DNA of 64,000 nucleotides from Mobiluncus curtisii subsp. curtisii ATCC 35241 (GCF_000146285.1 NZ_GL385912.1:252865-316864), one strand, 5' to 3'. Counted from the stretch's first letter, positions 41,936-51,318 are shown. Program-made: numbers and translations. The notes: generated by a model from the letters alone, not told the origin.

Positions 41936-43639
41936 TTATTCTCCCTTCGAGGACAGTTTAAGTCGCCACCGCAAGCCTCGCGTAGCCGTGGCAAAACCGT
42001 TTTCTGCCACGAACATCACCAACGCACAAGTCAGCGCCAGCACCACGCTCGCGGCGGCGCTCGCCCCTTGTGCCTGCGCGGACGGACGGGAACTCAAAGC
42101 AAAAATTGCTACCGGGAGCGTAGGCTCTAGCGGTCTGGCCAGGAAACTGGTCGCCCCGAACTCGCCCAGGGAAATCGCGAAAGCAAAGCCAGCCCCGACC
42201 CCGCTGACCCGCGCCAAAACGGGCAACTCGACGGTGGCAAAAGACTGCAGCCGATTTGCCCCCAAAGTCGCTGCCGCTTCTCGCAGATGTGGATTGATGG
42301 CCCGCAAAGTCGGCAAGACCGAGCGTAACACCAGTGGCACCGCCACCACCGCTTGTGCAGCTGCCAAAAACAACGCGTTAGCGGGCAGAGAAAGTGGCGG
42401 AGCCTGCAAAGTTATCAGCATTCCGAACCCCACCGTGACCGCACTGACACCTTGGGGAGAGGAAAACAGCATATCGAACAGTTCTTGAGCACCGCGCCAC
42501 CGCGAATTCAGCGGCACTCGGTGCGACACGACCAGAGCCACCGATAACCCCATGACCAGGGAAATCACGCATGAGAGTAACGCCACCTGCAGGGAATATC
42601 CCCACGCTCCCCAAGCCGTGCCCGGCAGCTGCGCCACGATTCCCGGCTGTCCCAATGCCTGATAGTTTGCCAGTGTCCAGCGACCTGCCAGACGCAGCGA
42701 AGCCACCACCATGAAAACCAGTGGCACTGCCACTAACAGAATCCCCAGACCGGTCAAGACCAGCGCGAAAGTGTCCTCACGACGCACCCGCCGGGGCGGC
42801 ACGGTGCGCAGCGCCCCCGCGCGCTCGAAGCGAGCCCGCGCGACCCCGTTAATCCCCAAAGCTGCCAGCACGATGAGAATTTGCAGGATGGACAAAACCG
42901 CGGCTCCTGAAAGATTGAGATAGCTGGCAGTTTCCAGGTAAATCTCGACTTCTAACGTCGTGATTTTTACTCCACCGAGCACCCTAATCAGACCGTAAGA
43001 CGTAATGCAATACAGGAACACCAACGAAGCTGCGGCAAAAATCGCCGGTCCGAGTCGGGGCAAGGTCACCGTCAAGAACGCCCGAGCCGGACTGGCACCC
43101 AATGCCCGCGCGGCTTGTGCGGGACGCGGATCCAAACGCATCCAGGCGTTACCGACTATCCTCGCGACCAGGGAAAAGTTAAAAAACACCATCGCCAAGA
43201 TAATCGCGGCGCGACTCTCGGAAAGTCCCAGGAAACCCAAGGGGGCACCCGGACCCAACAAATTCTGGAATGCTACGCCAACCACTACCGATGGCAGCAC
43301 GAAGGGCACCCCGGTCAGGGTACGCCACACTCGACGCCCCGGAATCCTCAGCCCGTAAAGCGCCCACGCCCCGGCGACCCCCAGAAACACCGAGAATACA
43401 GTCCCCAGCAAACCCATTTCTAGGGTCCAAAACAGCGTCGTCCAGGTTCGGGTTCGACCGAGCATCTCGCGCAGCGACCCGCCAACGCCGGCAGTCCCCC
43501 CCGAACCCAGACCGGTCGCCGTGCCGCTCAGCCCCAGACCGATAATCCGCAGGGTCGGCCACAGAAAAAACAGCCCCAGGAAAGCCAGCGGCAGGAACAC
43601 CATCACCGCTAGAGCCACCCTGGGGGCTGTCTTTTCCAT
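41936..43639 (-). CDS. thiP: Thiamine ABC transporter permease (fused two-domain)
   Basis: Membrane permease of 567 residues with about twelve hydrophobic segments, made of two homologous permease halves, as in ThiP and FbpB proteins. Each half has the EAA loop that contacts the ATPase: DPRPAQAARALGASPARAFLTVTLPRLGP (first) and NPHLREAAATLGANRLQSFATVELPVLAR (second). It lies between thiB and thiQ in a leftward operon read from a TPP riboswitch. Iron(III) permeases have the same layout, so the riboswitch is the deciding evidence for thiamine. Confidence 0.9.
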   Translation of the reverse strand: MEKTAPRVALAVMVFLPLAFLGLFFLWPTLRIIGLGLSGTATGLGSGGTAGVGGSLREMLGRTRTWTTLFWTLEMGLLGTVFSVFLGVAGAWALYGLRIPGRRVWRTLTGVPFVLPSVVVGVAFQNLLGPGAPLGFLGLSESRAAIILAMVFFNFSLVARIVGNAWMRLDPRPAQAARALGASPARAFLTVTLPRLGPAIFAAASLVFLYCITSYGLIRVLGGVKITTLEVEIYLETASYLNLSGAAVLSILQILIVLAALGINGVARARFERAGALRTVPPRRVRREDTFALVLTGLGILLVAVPLVFMVVASLRLAGRWTLANYQALGQPGIVAQLPGTAWGAWGYSLQVALLSCVISLVMGLSVALVVSHRVPLNSRWRGAQELFDMLFSSPQGVSAVTVGFGMLITLQAPPLSLPANALFLAAAQAVVAVPLVLRSVLPTLRAINPHLREAAATLGANRLQSFATVELPVLARVSGVGAGFAFAISLGEFGATSFLARPLEPTLPVAIFALSSRPSAQAQGASAAASVVLALTCALVMFVAENGFATATRGLRWRLKLSSKGE

Positions 43640-43666
43640 TTATCGCCTTTCGAACACTCGGGGCGC

Positions 43667-44773
43667 CTAGCCCATAATCGAGGCCCAGGAACGCACCCAG
43701 GCTTCGCGGTTCTTCACCACGTCGGCTTCTTTCAGCACGGCAGCCTGTCCAGAGGGTGCGCCGAACTTCGCCAGCGGTTCGGGCAACTGTACCGAATCCA
43801 GCACCGGGTACATGTAGTTGTTCTCGGTCAGGTCCTTTTGCGCTGTTTCTTCGGTCAAGAACTGAACCAGCGCCGCCGCGCCCGCCGGGTTCTTGGCACC
43901 TTTCAGCACCCCGGCGTATTCAACCTGCTGATAGCAAGTCGCCGGCACGTTCCCGATAGTAGAAACGCTCCCGTCATCACTGACTGCCCAAGCCGGAGAT
44001 GACGCATAGGACACCATAATCGGATACGCCGCGCTACCGTTGTCATTAGAACCTGCCGTAAAGTCAACGTTGAACGCATCATCCCAGGAGCCTGCGGACT
44101 TCACCCCGTTTGCTTTCAGTGACTTCCAGTAATCCATCCACCCGTTTTCACCCTTAGCTTTGATGGTGGACAGCAGGAAAGCCAGACCCGGCGTGGACGT
44201 ACGAGGATCCTCTACCACGGTCAGATTTTTGTATTCCGGCTTTGTCAGGTCATCGAAAGTTGCCGGAGGCTGCTGACCTTTCTTTTGGAAGTAAGAGACA
44301 TCGTAATTCACACAAACCTCGCCACGATCCACCGGGACCAATTGTTTTGAATCCCCGCGCAACTTTTGCACGCTAGGAGCGAGTTTCCCGGTGAAATCAG
44401 CCAAGGCTCCGGCATCAACGGCAGCCTGAGCAGTGTTGTTATCAAAACCGAACACGGCGTCACCCAACGGCGCGTCCTTGGTCAAAATCAGCTTGTTAGT
44501 CAGCTCTACCCCGTCGCCATTTTTCACGACCTTTAGCTTGTAACCGGTTTTGTCGGTAAAGGCGGCGGCAGTTTCATCGCTCAACGGGAATGAATCATAG
44601 GTCACAAGGGTCACCGTGCCGCTGGACTTGTTACTGTCTGTTCCCGGTGTGCCGGTGGCGCTGCTGGTCGGACGGGAATCGGTACAGCCCGCCAGCAAAG
44701 CCGCGCACATCCCTGCTGCAGCCAACACTGCCAAAGTCCGGGACGAGGCTTGTCCCCGAGTAATAGAAAACAT
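43667..44773 (-). CDS. thiB: Thiamine ABC transporter substrate-binding lipoprotein
   Basis: Extracellular binding protein of 368 residues that hands thiamine to ThiPQ. A signal peptide ends in the lipobox LLAGC with Cys 30 as lipid site, so Lgt should modify it. The mature part starts with a Ser/Thr linker, then VTLVTYDSFPLSDE, a typical ThiB/spermidine-type opening, with GDAVFGFDNNT, VPVDRGEVCVNYDV, and DPRTSTPGLAFLL in the expected places. ATG has AAAGGG 8 bases upstream. A TPP riboswitch and terminator precede it, so thiamine pyrophosphate should shut the operon off. Confidence 0.92.
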   Translation of the reverse strand: MFSITRGQASSRTLAVLAAAGMCAALLAGCTDSRPTSSATGTPGTDSNKSSGTVTLVTYDSFPLSDETAAAFTDKTGYKLKVVKNGDGVELTNKLILTKDAPLGDAVFGFDNNTAQAAVDAGALADFTGKLAPSVQKLRGDSKQLVPVDRGEVCVNYDVSYFQKKGQQPPATFDDLTKPEYKNLTVVEDPRTSTPGLAFLLSTIKAKGENGWMDYWKSLKANGVKSAGSWDDAFNVDFTAGSNDNGSAAYPIMVSYASSPAWAVSDDGSVSTIGNVPATCYQQVEYAGVLKGAKNPAGAAALVQFLTEETAQKDLTENNYMYPVLDSVQLPEPLAKFGAPSGQAAVLKEADVVKNREAWVRSWASIMG

Positions 44774-44802
44774 ATCTGCCCTTTCTAGAATCAGTAAGAG
44801 CA

Positions 44803-44834
44803 GGGGAAAAGTTCACGTCCTGAGCGACGTGAAC
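44803..44834 (-). terminator. Expression-platform terminator of the TPP riboswitch
   Basis: GTTCACGTC/GACGTGAAC stem of 9 bp with a 6-base loop, followed on the minus strand by TTTTCCCC, between the riboswitch and thiB. Ligand binding should favour this hairpin. Confidence 0.8.
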
Positions 44835-44847
44835 CGAGATTTACTCG

Positions 44848-44942
44848 ACTTCCTCGGCAACATTACTTGCCTGGTGCGAGGGTCTGCCCGCCACATGCTA
44901 CGCATTAAGACTCGGCACTCTCAGCGAATTTCGCTCCCCTGT
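44848..44942 (-). promoter_or_regulatory. TPP (THI-box) riboswitch upstream of thiB
   Basis: Minus-strand order: closing stem CGAC/GTCG (its 5' arm just outside the box), AGGGGAGCG, the conserved CTGAGAG, a P3 stem-loop, GACCCT, CGCACC, then GTAATG and GAGGAAGT. These are the invariant pieces of the TPP aptamer in the right order and spacing. The usual CCTGATC part of the P4 side reads CACCAGGC here, a small departure. About 95 bases. Confidence 0.88.
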
Positions 44943-45028
44943 CGTGCCTCTAAGTATATGCCATCACCAGACAAAATCTGTGGGCGCGCCGATTTGGCGG
45001 ACCCTTGGGGGAAAGGTAAAAATAGAAC

Positions 45029-45051
45029 GGTAAATATATATAAATTTTACC
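45029..45051. promoter_or_regulatory. AT-rich inverted repeat before glnA
   Basis: GGTAAA-11 AT bases-TTTACC, 18 bases before the glnA start. A second GGTAAA lies at 45015. It may be a promoter element or a nitrogen-regulator site; it does not match the GlnR or AmtR consensus I know. Confidence 0.4.
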
Positions 45052-45068
45052 TTGCAGGAGGTTCCGGC

Positions 45069-46490
45069 ATGTTTAATGATTCACAATCAGTAATTAACTT
45101 TGTCAAAGAAAAAAACATTCGTTTCATCGATGTGCGCTTTTCCGACCTTTATGGAACTATGCAGCACCTCACCATCCCCACCAATATGCTTGAGGAAACC
45201 CTCACCGAGGGGATGATGTTTGACGGGTCGTCCATTAATGGTTTCACCGCGATTCATGAATCCGATATGAAGCTAATTCCCGACCCCACCGCGGCCTTCG
45301 TCGATCCTTTCCGTAAGGAGCCGACTCTGGTGCTGTATTCCTCCATCGTGGATCCCTTCACGAACGAACCATTTTCTCGCGATCCGCGTGGCGTGACGCA
45401 AAAGGCAGAGGCCTACCTGAAGTCCACCGGTATCGCCGACACAGCGTTCCTGGCTCCCGAACCGGAGTTTTACATTTTTGATTCCATCCAGTTCCGCACG
45501 GATCCCCACGATACTTTCGTAAAAATTGGTTCTCGGGAATCGCCGGAGACCTCCGGCGATTGGGAGGACGGGCACAACTTGGGCAACAAGATGCCTTTCC
45601 AAGCCGGCTACGTCCCCGTCCCCCCGATGGACGCCACCGCTGATGACCGTGACGCCATTGTGCGCGCCTTGCAAGAGACGGGGTTCGAAATCGAACGTGC
45701 TCACCACGAAGTCGGGGCGTCGGGTCAGCAGGAAATCAACTACACCTATTCCACTCTGCTGCACGCCGCAGACAACCTCACGGTGTTCAAATACATCGTG
45801 AAAAACAAGGCTATCGAACTGGGCAAGACCGTCACTTTCATGCCGAAGCCGCTGTGGGGTCAGGCCGGTTCGGGTATGCACTGCCACGTGTCTCTGTGGA
45901 AAGACGGCAATCCCCTGTTCTACGGCGAAAACGGCTATGGCGGTCTGTCTGACATGGCACGTTGGTTTATCGGCGGGTTGCTGCGTCACGCCGCCGCTAT
46001 TCTGCCGTTTACGAACCCGTCCATCAACTCGTTCCGCCGCTTGGTTCCGGGCTTTGAAGCCCCCGTGAACCTGGTGTATTCCGCGCGTAACCGGTCGGCT
46101 TGCATTCGTATTCCGGTCACCGGCACTTCCCCGAAAGCAAAGCGTGTCGAGTACCGTGTGCCGGACACGTCTGCGAACCCTTACCTGGCTTTCCCCGCCA
46201 TTCTGATGGCTGGTCTGGATGGAATCCGCAATCGTATCGAACCTGCCGACCCTATCGACAAGGACCTTTACGAGCTTCCTCCCGAGGAATACCGCGATAT
46301 CGAGAAACTGCCACCGTCGTTGGATTTGGCTCTGAATGCCCTGGAGGATGACTACGAATTCTTGACCGAAGGTGACGTTTTCACCACGGACCTGTTAGAG
46401 ACATGGATACGCTTGAAGCGCGAAAATGAGGTGCAAAAGCTGTTCGTGCATCCTCACCCGCTTGAGTTTGAGCTGTACTACAACTGCTGA
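45069..46490 (+). CDS. glnA: Glutamine synthetase type I
   Basis: Makes glutamine from glutamate, ammonia and ATP; dodecamer in the cytoplasm. The 473-residue product has FDGSSINGF (GS beta-grasp signature), the ATP/metal motifs HHEVGASGQQEINY and KPLWGQAGSGMHCHVSL, the glutamate flap region NSFRRLVPGFEAPVN and NRSACIRIP. Tyr 401 in DKDLYELPPEE is the adenylylation site of the GSI-beta class, so activity is probably set by GlnE. ATG 45069 has GGAGG about 8 bases upstream; an earlier in-frame start at 44616 reads through the thiB leader and is rejected. It ends in a terminator that reaches into the next gene. Confidence 0.96.
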   Translation: MFNDSQSVINFVKEKNIRFIDVRFSDLYGTMQHLTIPTNMLEETLTEGMMFDGSSINGFTAIHESDMKLIPDPTAAFVDPFRKEPTLVLYSSIVDPFTNEPFSRDPRGVTQKAEAYLKSTGIADTAFLAPEPEFYIFDSIQFRTDPHDTFVKIGSRESPETSGDWEDGHNLGNKMPFQAGYVPVPPMDATADDRDAIVRALQETGFEIERAHHEVGASGQQEINYTYSTLLHAADNLTVFKYIVKNKAIELGKTVTFMPKPLWGQAGSGMHCHVSLWKDGNPLFYGENGYGGLSDMARWFIGGLLRHAAAILPFTNPSINSFRRLVPGFEAPVNLVYSARNRSACIRIPVTGTSPKAKRVEYRVPDTSANPYLAFPAILMAGLDGIRNRIEPADPIDKDLYELPPEEYRDIEKLPPSLDLALNALEDDYEFLTEGDVFTTDLLETWIRLKRENEVQKLFVHPHPLEFELYYNC

Positions 46491-46535
46491 TAGCCGCGAT
46501 TTCGCCTGGATTCACGAGGGTCCTGCGGCATTTCC

Positions 46536-46577
46536 GCGTTGCCGTCACCTCTTTCGGGGTGGCGGTGGCGCATTTTT
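46536..46577 (+). terminator. Terminator of glnA, overlapping the 3' end of the convergent gene
   Basis: A 14-bp stem with several G-U pairs (46536-46549 with 46558-46571), then A and T5. It starts 46 bases after the glnA stop and lies partly inside the last codons of the Ala-rich gene on the other strand. Confidence 0.7.
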
Positions 46578-47921
46578 ATCGCGAGGGTTTTCACGCATCA
46601 ACCGTGGTCCTATTAACAGCATAATCCCGATGATTGTCGCAAAGCTCAGGGCAACAATTTCCTCTGCAACCACGCCGTCGACGAACACCCGCATCACAAC
46701 CAGGGTTATCACCAACACGCCGCACAGGCTGATGAGATTGCCGGCCGTGAGGTTGGCAATGCCGAGGTTCAGGTTTAGGGTCTGCTGCAGTTTCGCCCCA
46801 AATCCGCTGGCTGCCGCGACTTGGCTCATATAGACCGGATCTTCCGACACCCCGGCGACGCTGGCACCTAGCTGACCGGCTTTCGGTGCTGGGTCCTGGG
46901 GCGTCAAGGGAGCTGGTAACGCGGGAGCCGGATTGGCGTCGGGTAGTATAGCGGCGTTGCGTGCCTGGCTTTGGGGATGGGCAGCTGCAGTTTTTCCTTC
47001 TCCTTCGGATGCCGCTGCCTGGGTCACGGCTTGCTGTGCGCTGGCTTGGGCAGCATTGGCTTGACGTACCGCTGCTTCGGGTAAGGCTGCCGGGACTGCT
47101 GTTCCGCCAGGAGCGCTCGCGAGTGTACCCGCGGGGCGCGTGGGAGCAGGAGCAGCCTGGGTCTGTGCTCCTTCCGCTCGCAAAGTCGCTGCACCGGCGG
47201 CTGTCTGCGGGACTGCTGCTGAGCCTGGAGTTGCTGTAGCAGCACTGTTTGCCTGTGTGGGCGGGGCGGATTGAGCTGAAGCGGATGCCGCCGTAGTGCC
47301 CGGATTAGCGGTTCCTGCGGCAGAAGCCGCGTTAGCCGCGGTGGTGGTACCTCCACTTTGCACTGCGGCATAAAGGTTTGCCCCTTGCCCGGGAGGAATT
47401 ATTTGGGCGCGTCCCAAAGACGTTTGCACCGTTCCGGGAGACACCGTGGATTGGGAAAATGATTGCAGCATTCGCGCCAAAGAATTTGGATTTGTAGCGG
47501 GCCTTTGACCCGCTGCCTGCCCAGCGGCATTCTGCCAGGCACTGCGTGAGTTTTGCAGTGCAGAGTCAAGGTTGGCGCCGGAAGTTCCCGTGTTGGGCAG
47601 CAGTTGAGTCGCCGGTGAGGCGTTGGATTGTGCCGGCGTCGTATTGGGTTTCCCGCTGGACGCGGCGGAATTATTTTGTGCCGAAGCAAGACCTGCCGTT
47701 ACATTGGCGATGACGGCAGAGTTTTGCGGAGCGGGCAAGCCGGTCGCGCTCAGATTTTGTTGAGCGGCTGCCCCCATATTAGCAGCTGCATTGTTGATCG
47801 CCGCTTGCGCATTTTGTGCGGCAGTGCTGGCATTTTGTGGGGCAGCGTTAGCAGCATTTGCAGCATTAGCAACACCCGCATTGCCTAGCGGAAAGGAGGG
47901 ACCGACCGCAGGTATGCTCAT
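46545..47921 (-). CDS. Ala/Asn/Gln-rich protein with two C-terminal membrane helices
   Basis: A 458-residue protein I do not recognise. Residues 1-350 are of low complexity, mostly Ala, Asn, Gln, Pro, Ser and Thr, with repeats such as NAANAANAAPQNAS and no cysteines in that part. There is no signal peptide. After the AGQLGASVAGVSEDPVYMS segment come two hydrophobic helices (about 385-410 and 418-440), split by a short loop with VDGVVAEE, and a basic, proline-rich end (PPPPRKR). The disordered part could be on either side of the membrane. ATG 47921 has GAGGGAAGG upstream; the longer ORF to 47987 lacks a site. It is divergent from the acyl-CoA ligase gene. Confidence 0.65.
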   Translation of the reverse strand: MSIPAVGPSFPLGNAGVANAANAANAAPQNASTAAQNAQAAINNAAANMGAAAQQNLSATGLPAPQNSAVIANVTAGLASAQNNSAASSGKPNTTPAQSNASPATQLLPNTGTSGANLDSALQNSRSAWQNAAGQAAGQRPATNPNSLARMLQSFSQSTVSPGTVQTSLGRAQIIPPGQGANLYAAVQSGGTTTAANAASAAGTANPGTTAASASAQSAPPTQANSAATATPGSAAVPQTAAGAATLRAEGAQTQAAPAPTRPAGTLASAPGGTAVPAALPEAAVRQANAAQASAQQAVTQAAASEGEGKTAAAHPQSQARNAAILPDANPAPALPAPLTPQDPAPKAGQLGASVAGVSEDPVYMSQVAAASGFGAKLQQTLNLNLGIANLTAGNLISLCGVLVITLVVMRVFVDGVVAEEIVALSFATIIGIMLLIGPRLMRENPRDKNAPPPPRKR

Positions 47922-48121
47922 GAACCTTCCCTCTCTCTCAAATAAATTTATCTGAAACGTTTCACCTACCGAACTGACATCCCTCATATCGGCTCAGTTG
48001 CTTTCATTATGAGACTCCCCCCGAGACAAAATCCATCATTTTGGCAGGTTAAGCCAAATGCTATGTAAAGTGTTTCGACGTATTTTGCGGTATGTTAAAC
48101 CTATTGATTCAGGAGGCTCTG

Positions 48122-49930
48122 TTGACCACAAATTATTACGCCACCCCCGCCCAAATCAGTTTGGAACCCAATGATTCCATACCTGCGCTGTTTTTCACCC
48201 GTGCCCGGCGCACTCCCCAAGCCGTCGTGATGATGCGTCCGCAGCCTTTTGGTGACGGTTGGGAAGAAATCACCGCCTCGACGATGGCGAACCAAATTAT
48301 CGATGTAGCGCGCGGGCTTATCGGAATGGGCTTAGAGTCCGGAGACTGCATCGGCATTATGGCAGGGACCTCCTACGAGTGGGTGCTGTTAGATTATGCT
48401 GCCCAATCAGCTGGCTTAACCGTCGTGCCCATCTATGAGACTGATTCCGCATCCCAAGTGGACTGGATCTTGGAGGATACCGGGGCGCGGTTGGTGATTA
48501 CTGAAACTGCGACCCAAGCCCGTTTGGTTGAGTCTACGGGACGAGTTGTGGATTGCGGGGTGGCAGCTATCCAAGACGGTGCGCTGGACCAAATTCGTCT
48601 CAAGGGCACCAACGTCCGGAAACAGGAAGTTAAGGAACGTTTATCCGCAGTCAACCTTGATTCTCTACTCTCTATCGTCTATACCTCTGGAACTACCGGC
48701 AGACCGAAAGGTGTAGAACTGACCCAGCGTAACTTCGTTTATATGGCGCTAATGATTGGGGACAGTCTGCCTGAAGTCGTCGACAACAAAAAGACCCGTC
48801 TGCTGCTGTTTTTGCCACTGGCTCACGTGTTCGCCCGCTTCAGCTCCTACACGGTGCTTTCGGGTCGCGGCGTGCTGGGTTGCGTTCCAAATGTGAAAAA
48901 CATGTTGAACGACCTGCAATCATTCCGCCCCACCAGCATGATCGTGGTGCCACGAGTTCTGGAAAAAATTTACACTGCAGCTCAAGTCAAGGCTGGTCGT
49001 GGCTTAAAGCACAGCATTTTTAACTGGGCTGCCGCGCAAGCCATTCACTATTCAGAGGCTCTCAACGATCCGAATCGAAAGTTTGTGGGGTTCCGTTTGC
49101 ATCGGTCGCGTGCCATTGCTGATAAGTTGCTGTTTTCTAAACTATTGGATCTCATGGGTGGAGAATGCCGGTGGGTCATCAGTGGCGGGGCTCCTCTCGG
49201 GGCGCGTCTGGGACATTTTTTCCGTGGCGTAGGTTTAACCGTGATTGAAGGCTGGGGCTTGACGGAAACTGCTGGTCCGGCGACCGGGAACCTTCCCGGT
49301 AACATCCGAATCGGCACAGTAGGACGTCCCTTGCCCGGCGTGGAACTAAAAATTGACGTCAGCGGTGAAATCTTTGTTCGTTCCAGAATCGTGATGCGTG
49401 GGTACCGTAATAACCCCGAGGCTACTGGCGAAGTTTTGGACTCTGACGGCTGGTTCGCCAGTGGAGACTTGGGCGAAATAGATGACGACGGATATCTCAG
49501 CATTACCGGACGCAAGAAAGAACTTATTGTGACTGCTTCTGGCAAGAACGTATCCCCTGCACCATTGGAGGACTCGTTCCGGGGTCATCCTCTGGTTTCC
49601 AATGTGGTCGTCATCGGAGACAAGAGACCTTTCGTGTCGGCTTTGGTGACTCTGGATCGTGAGATGTTGCCGACATGGCTCGCCAACCACAAACTTCCGC
49701 CCATGGATCCGGCTACTGCCGCTATTCATCCCGCCGTTCAAGAATCTCTGATGCGGGGTGCCCAGCGGGCATCTGCCAGTGTCTCCAGGGCGGAATCCAT
49801 TCGCAAGGTGCGTGTTATTATCGGCGACTTTACCGTGGATAACGGTCTCTTGACTCCTTCTTTGAAGGTTCGTCGTGAACAGGTCATTAAGAAATACGCC
49901 AAGGAAATCGAAGCCATTTACGCGAAATAG
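48122..49930 (+). CDS. AMP-dependent long-chain fatty-acid-CoA ligase (FadD15-like)
   Basis: Activates fatty acids as acyl-CoA through an acyl-adenylate. The 602-residue product has the P-loop-like motif VYTSGTTGRPKGVELT, the linker region GWGLTETAGPATGN, GDLGEIDDDGYLSITGRKKELIV (ATPase and FACS signatures) and the C-terminal lysine region LKVRREQVIKKY. The order and length fit the bacterial FACS/FadD15 branch. The TTG at 48122 was chosen because AGGAGG lies 6 bases before it; the ATG at 48092 is upstream of that site. It stands alone; lipid membrane synthesis or turnover is the likely role. Confidence 0.92.
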   Translation: MTTNYYATPAQISLEPNDSIPALFFTRARRTPQAVVMMRPQPFGDGWEEITASTMANQIIDVARGLIGMGLESGDCIGIMAGTSYEWVLLDYAAQSAGLTVVPIYETDSASQVDWILEDTGARLVITETATQARLVESTGRVVDCGVAAIQDGALDQIRLKGTNVRKQEVKERLSAVNLDSLLSIVYTSGTTGRPKGVELTQRNFVYMALMIGDSLPEVVDNKKTRLLLFLPLAHVFARFSSYTVLSGRGVLGCVPNVKNMLNDLQSFRPTSMIVVPRVLEKIYTAAQVKAGRGLKHSIFNWAAAQAIHYSEALNDPNRKFVGFRLHRSRAIADKLLFSKLLDLMGGECRWVISGGAPLGARLGHFFRGVGLTVIEGWGLTETAGPATGNLPGNIRIGTVGRPLPGVELKIDVSGEIFVRSRIVMRGYRNNPEATGEVLDSDGWFASGDLGEIDDDGYLSITGRKKELIVTASGKNVSPAPLEDSFRGHPLVSNVVVIGDKRPFVSALVTLDREMLPTWLANHKLPPMDPATAAIHPAVQESLMRGAQRASASVSRAESIRKVRVIIGDFTVDNGLLTPSLKVRREQVIKKYAKEIEAIYAK

Positions 49931-50068
49931 TCCTGTGTTCTAAACAGTCTTACACGCGAAATATTCCTGTGCACCTTATCACGGAAGCTAGATGGCTCTG
50001 TGCTGCCTGAAATTAGTCAGGTTGAAACCCACACGCGATTTCATTGAGAAAGCTCTAGACAGTTAAAT

Positions 50069-50101
50069 CAGGTTGGACCCGCGCGTGGCGGGTCCAACCT
50101 G
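50069..50101. terminator. Bidirectional terminator between acyl-CoA ligase and surface-protein genes
   Basis: Perfect 14-bp stem (50069-50082 with 50088-50101) with a 5-base loop. Flanks are weakly T-rich. The two genes are convergent. Confidence 0.8.
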
Positions 50102-50133
50102 TGGAGGTGTTTCAGTAATTCTGATTGAACGAG

Positions 50134-51063
50134 TTACTTTTCAATCGCGTTAGCGCGACGACGTGTGGTAGCAACTGCGCCAGCCAGCAATCCAGCACCT
50201 GCAATCAAGGCTGCTACGGAGAGCAGCGCGGCGTACTGGGCGATGGAACCGGTGCGTGCCAGAGAGCGGCTCAAGGTGCCGGCTTCGGCAACGGTCTGAG
50301 CCCGGTTCATCTGCGCCTGCTGAGCAGGAGCTGCTTGCACGGCTGAGGTCTGTACTGCGGTGGCAGGAACCACGTTCGCATTGACAGCCGGAGCTTCAGA
50401 AACAGCTGCGTTCAACAGCGGAGTGGACTGTCCGGGAACCAGAGCCGGACCGGCAGGTTCCGGAAGTTCAAACCAAGCAACCTGGCGCTGGCTATTGGGA
50501 TCAGATTGCGGATTGTTGTCGGTCTTTGCCATGGTCAGCAAGGGAGCAGGAGCCTGAGGATCAGGTTCCGCTACCGGAGCAGCATCTGCGTCCATAGCGC
50601 TGTAGTGAGGTACCACGTAAGTAACGGGCACTACCTGCGCCGGGGCGGGCTCAGCAGCCTCTACCTCTTTGGCAGGAGCAGCTTCCTCAGCAGCAGCGTC
50701 ATCTTTTGCCGGAGTGGTCTGTTCCTGAGCCGGTTCAGACGTACCCGCAGCAGCAGTTTCATCAGCCGAGGTGCTTTCCTGCGGAGCAGGTTCCGCAGCC
50801 TCAGCAGGCTTCTCGGAAGTTGCTTCCTCGTTAGCAGACGGTTCTGCCTGAGCATCCTGCGCCTTGGCATTCTCCTCAGTTACAGCCTCACTACCAGCGA
50901 CCGTAATGTCATTATCTGCGGCAGTTGCACCTGCCACCTCGATGGCCGGATCCGCTTCCAATGCGGTCTGGGTGCCATCATCTGCGAAAGACGGGGCGAA
51001 ACCCATCATCGCGGCTATAAGTAAGCCGCCTCCTGCGGCATAAAGCTTATGTGTGTTCTTCAT
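50134..51063 (-). CDS. Cell-wall surface protein with LAxTG sortase signal
   Basis: A 310-residue secreted protein. An N-terminal signal peptide (KNTHKLYAAGGGLLIAAMM, cleavage near FAPSFA) is followed by a long Ala/Glu/Pro-rich stretch (about 30-190) that looks like an extended stalk, then a Pro/Val-rich part and a sorting signal: LARTG at 269-273, a hydrophobic helix and an end of RRRANAIEK. LAxTG is the motif of class E sortases, common in high-GC Gram-positives. No sortase gene is in this window. ATG 51063 has GGAG about 9 bases upstream. A CRP-type site lies about 260 bases upstream. Ligand unknown. Confidence 0.8.
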   Translation of the reverse strand: MKNTHKLYAAGGGLLIAAMMGFAPSFADDGTQTALEADPAIEVAGATAADNDITVAGSEAVTEENAKAQDAQAEPSANEEATSEKPAEAAEPAPQESTSADETAAAGTSEPAQEQTTPAKDDAAAEEAAPAKEVEAAEPAPAQVVPVTYVVPHYSAMDADAAPVAEPDPQAPAPLLTMAKTDNNPQSDPNSQRQVAWFELPEPAGPALVPGQSTPLLNAAVSEAPAVNANVVPATAVQTSAVQAAPAQQAQMNRAQTVAEAGTLSRSLARTGSIAQYAALLSVAALIAGAGLLAGAVATTRRRANAIEK

Positions 51064-51318
51064 AATCGGAGACCTCCATGCTCCAGCGATACCCTGTATA
51101 TCGCTCCTCGGTTGTTTCCATCCGGTTTTCCGTCTTTCCGCAACCTGTACCCATAAGTATAGCCCCTTTTGGCGCCATGATGCGGATTGATTCCTGCTGT
51201 AGGTACCCCAAAATGGGGTCAAATTTTGCATCTCAGCAAGTTTTAAGCTGGGTGACAGGAAAAATCGCTGAATTATCAACATTTAAAACCTTTACGAGCG
51301 GTAAAAGATAGTACATAA

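Noticed and set aside
41164..44773. Iron(III) ABC transporter
   Set aside because: The fused permease would fit iron uptake too, but the TPP riboswitch and ThiB-like binding protein point to thiamine.
44616..45068. Long N-terminal extension of glutamine synthetase
   Set aside because: It runs antisense through the TPP riboswitch and thiB. The ATG at 45069 has a strong ribosome site and starts where the family starts.
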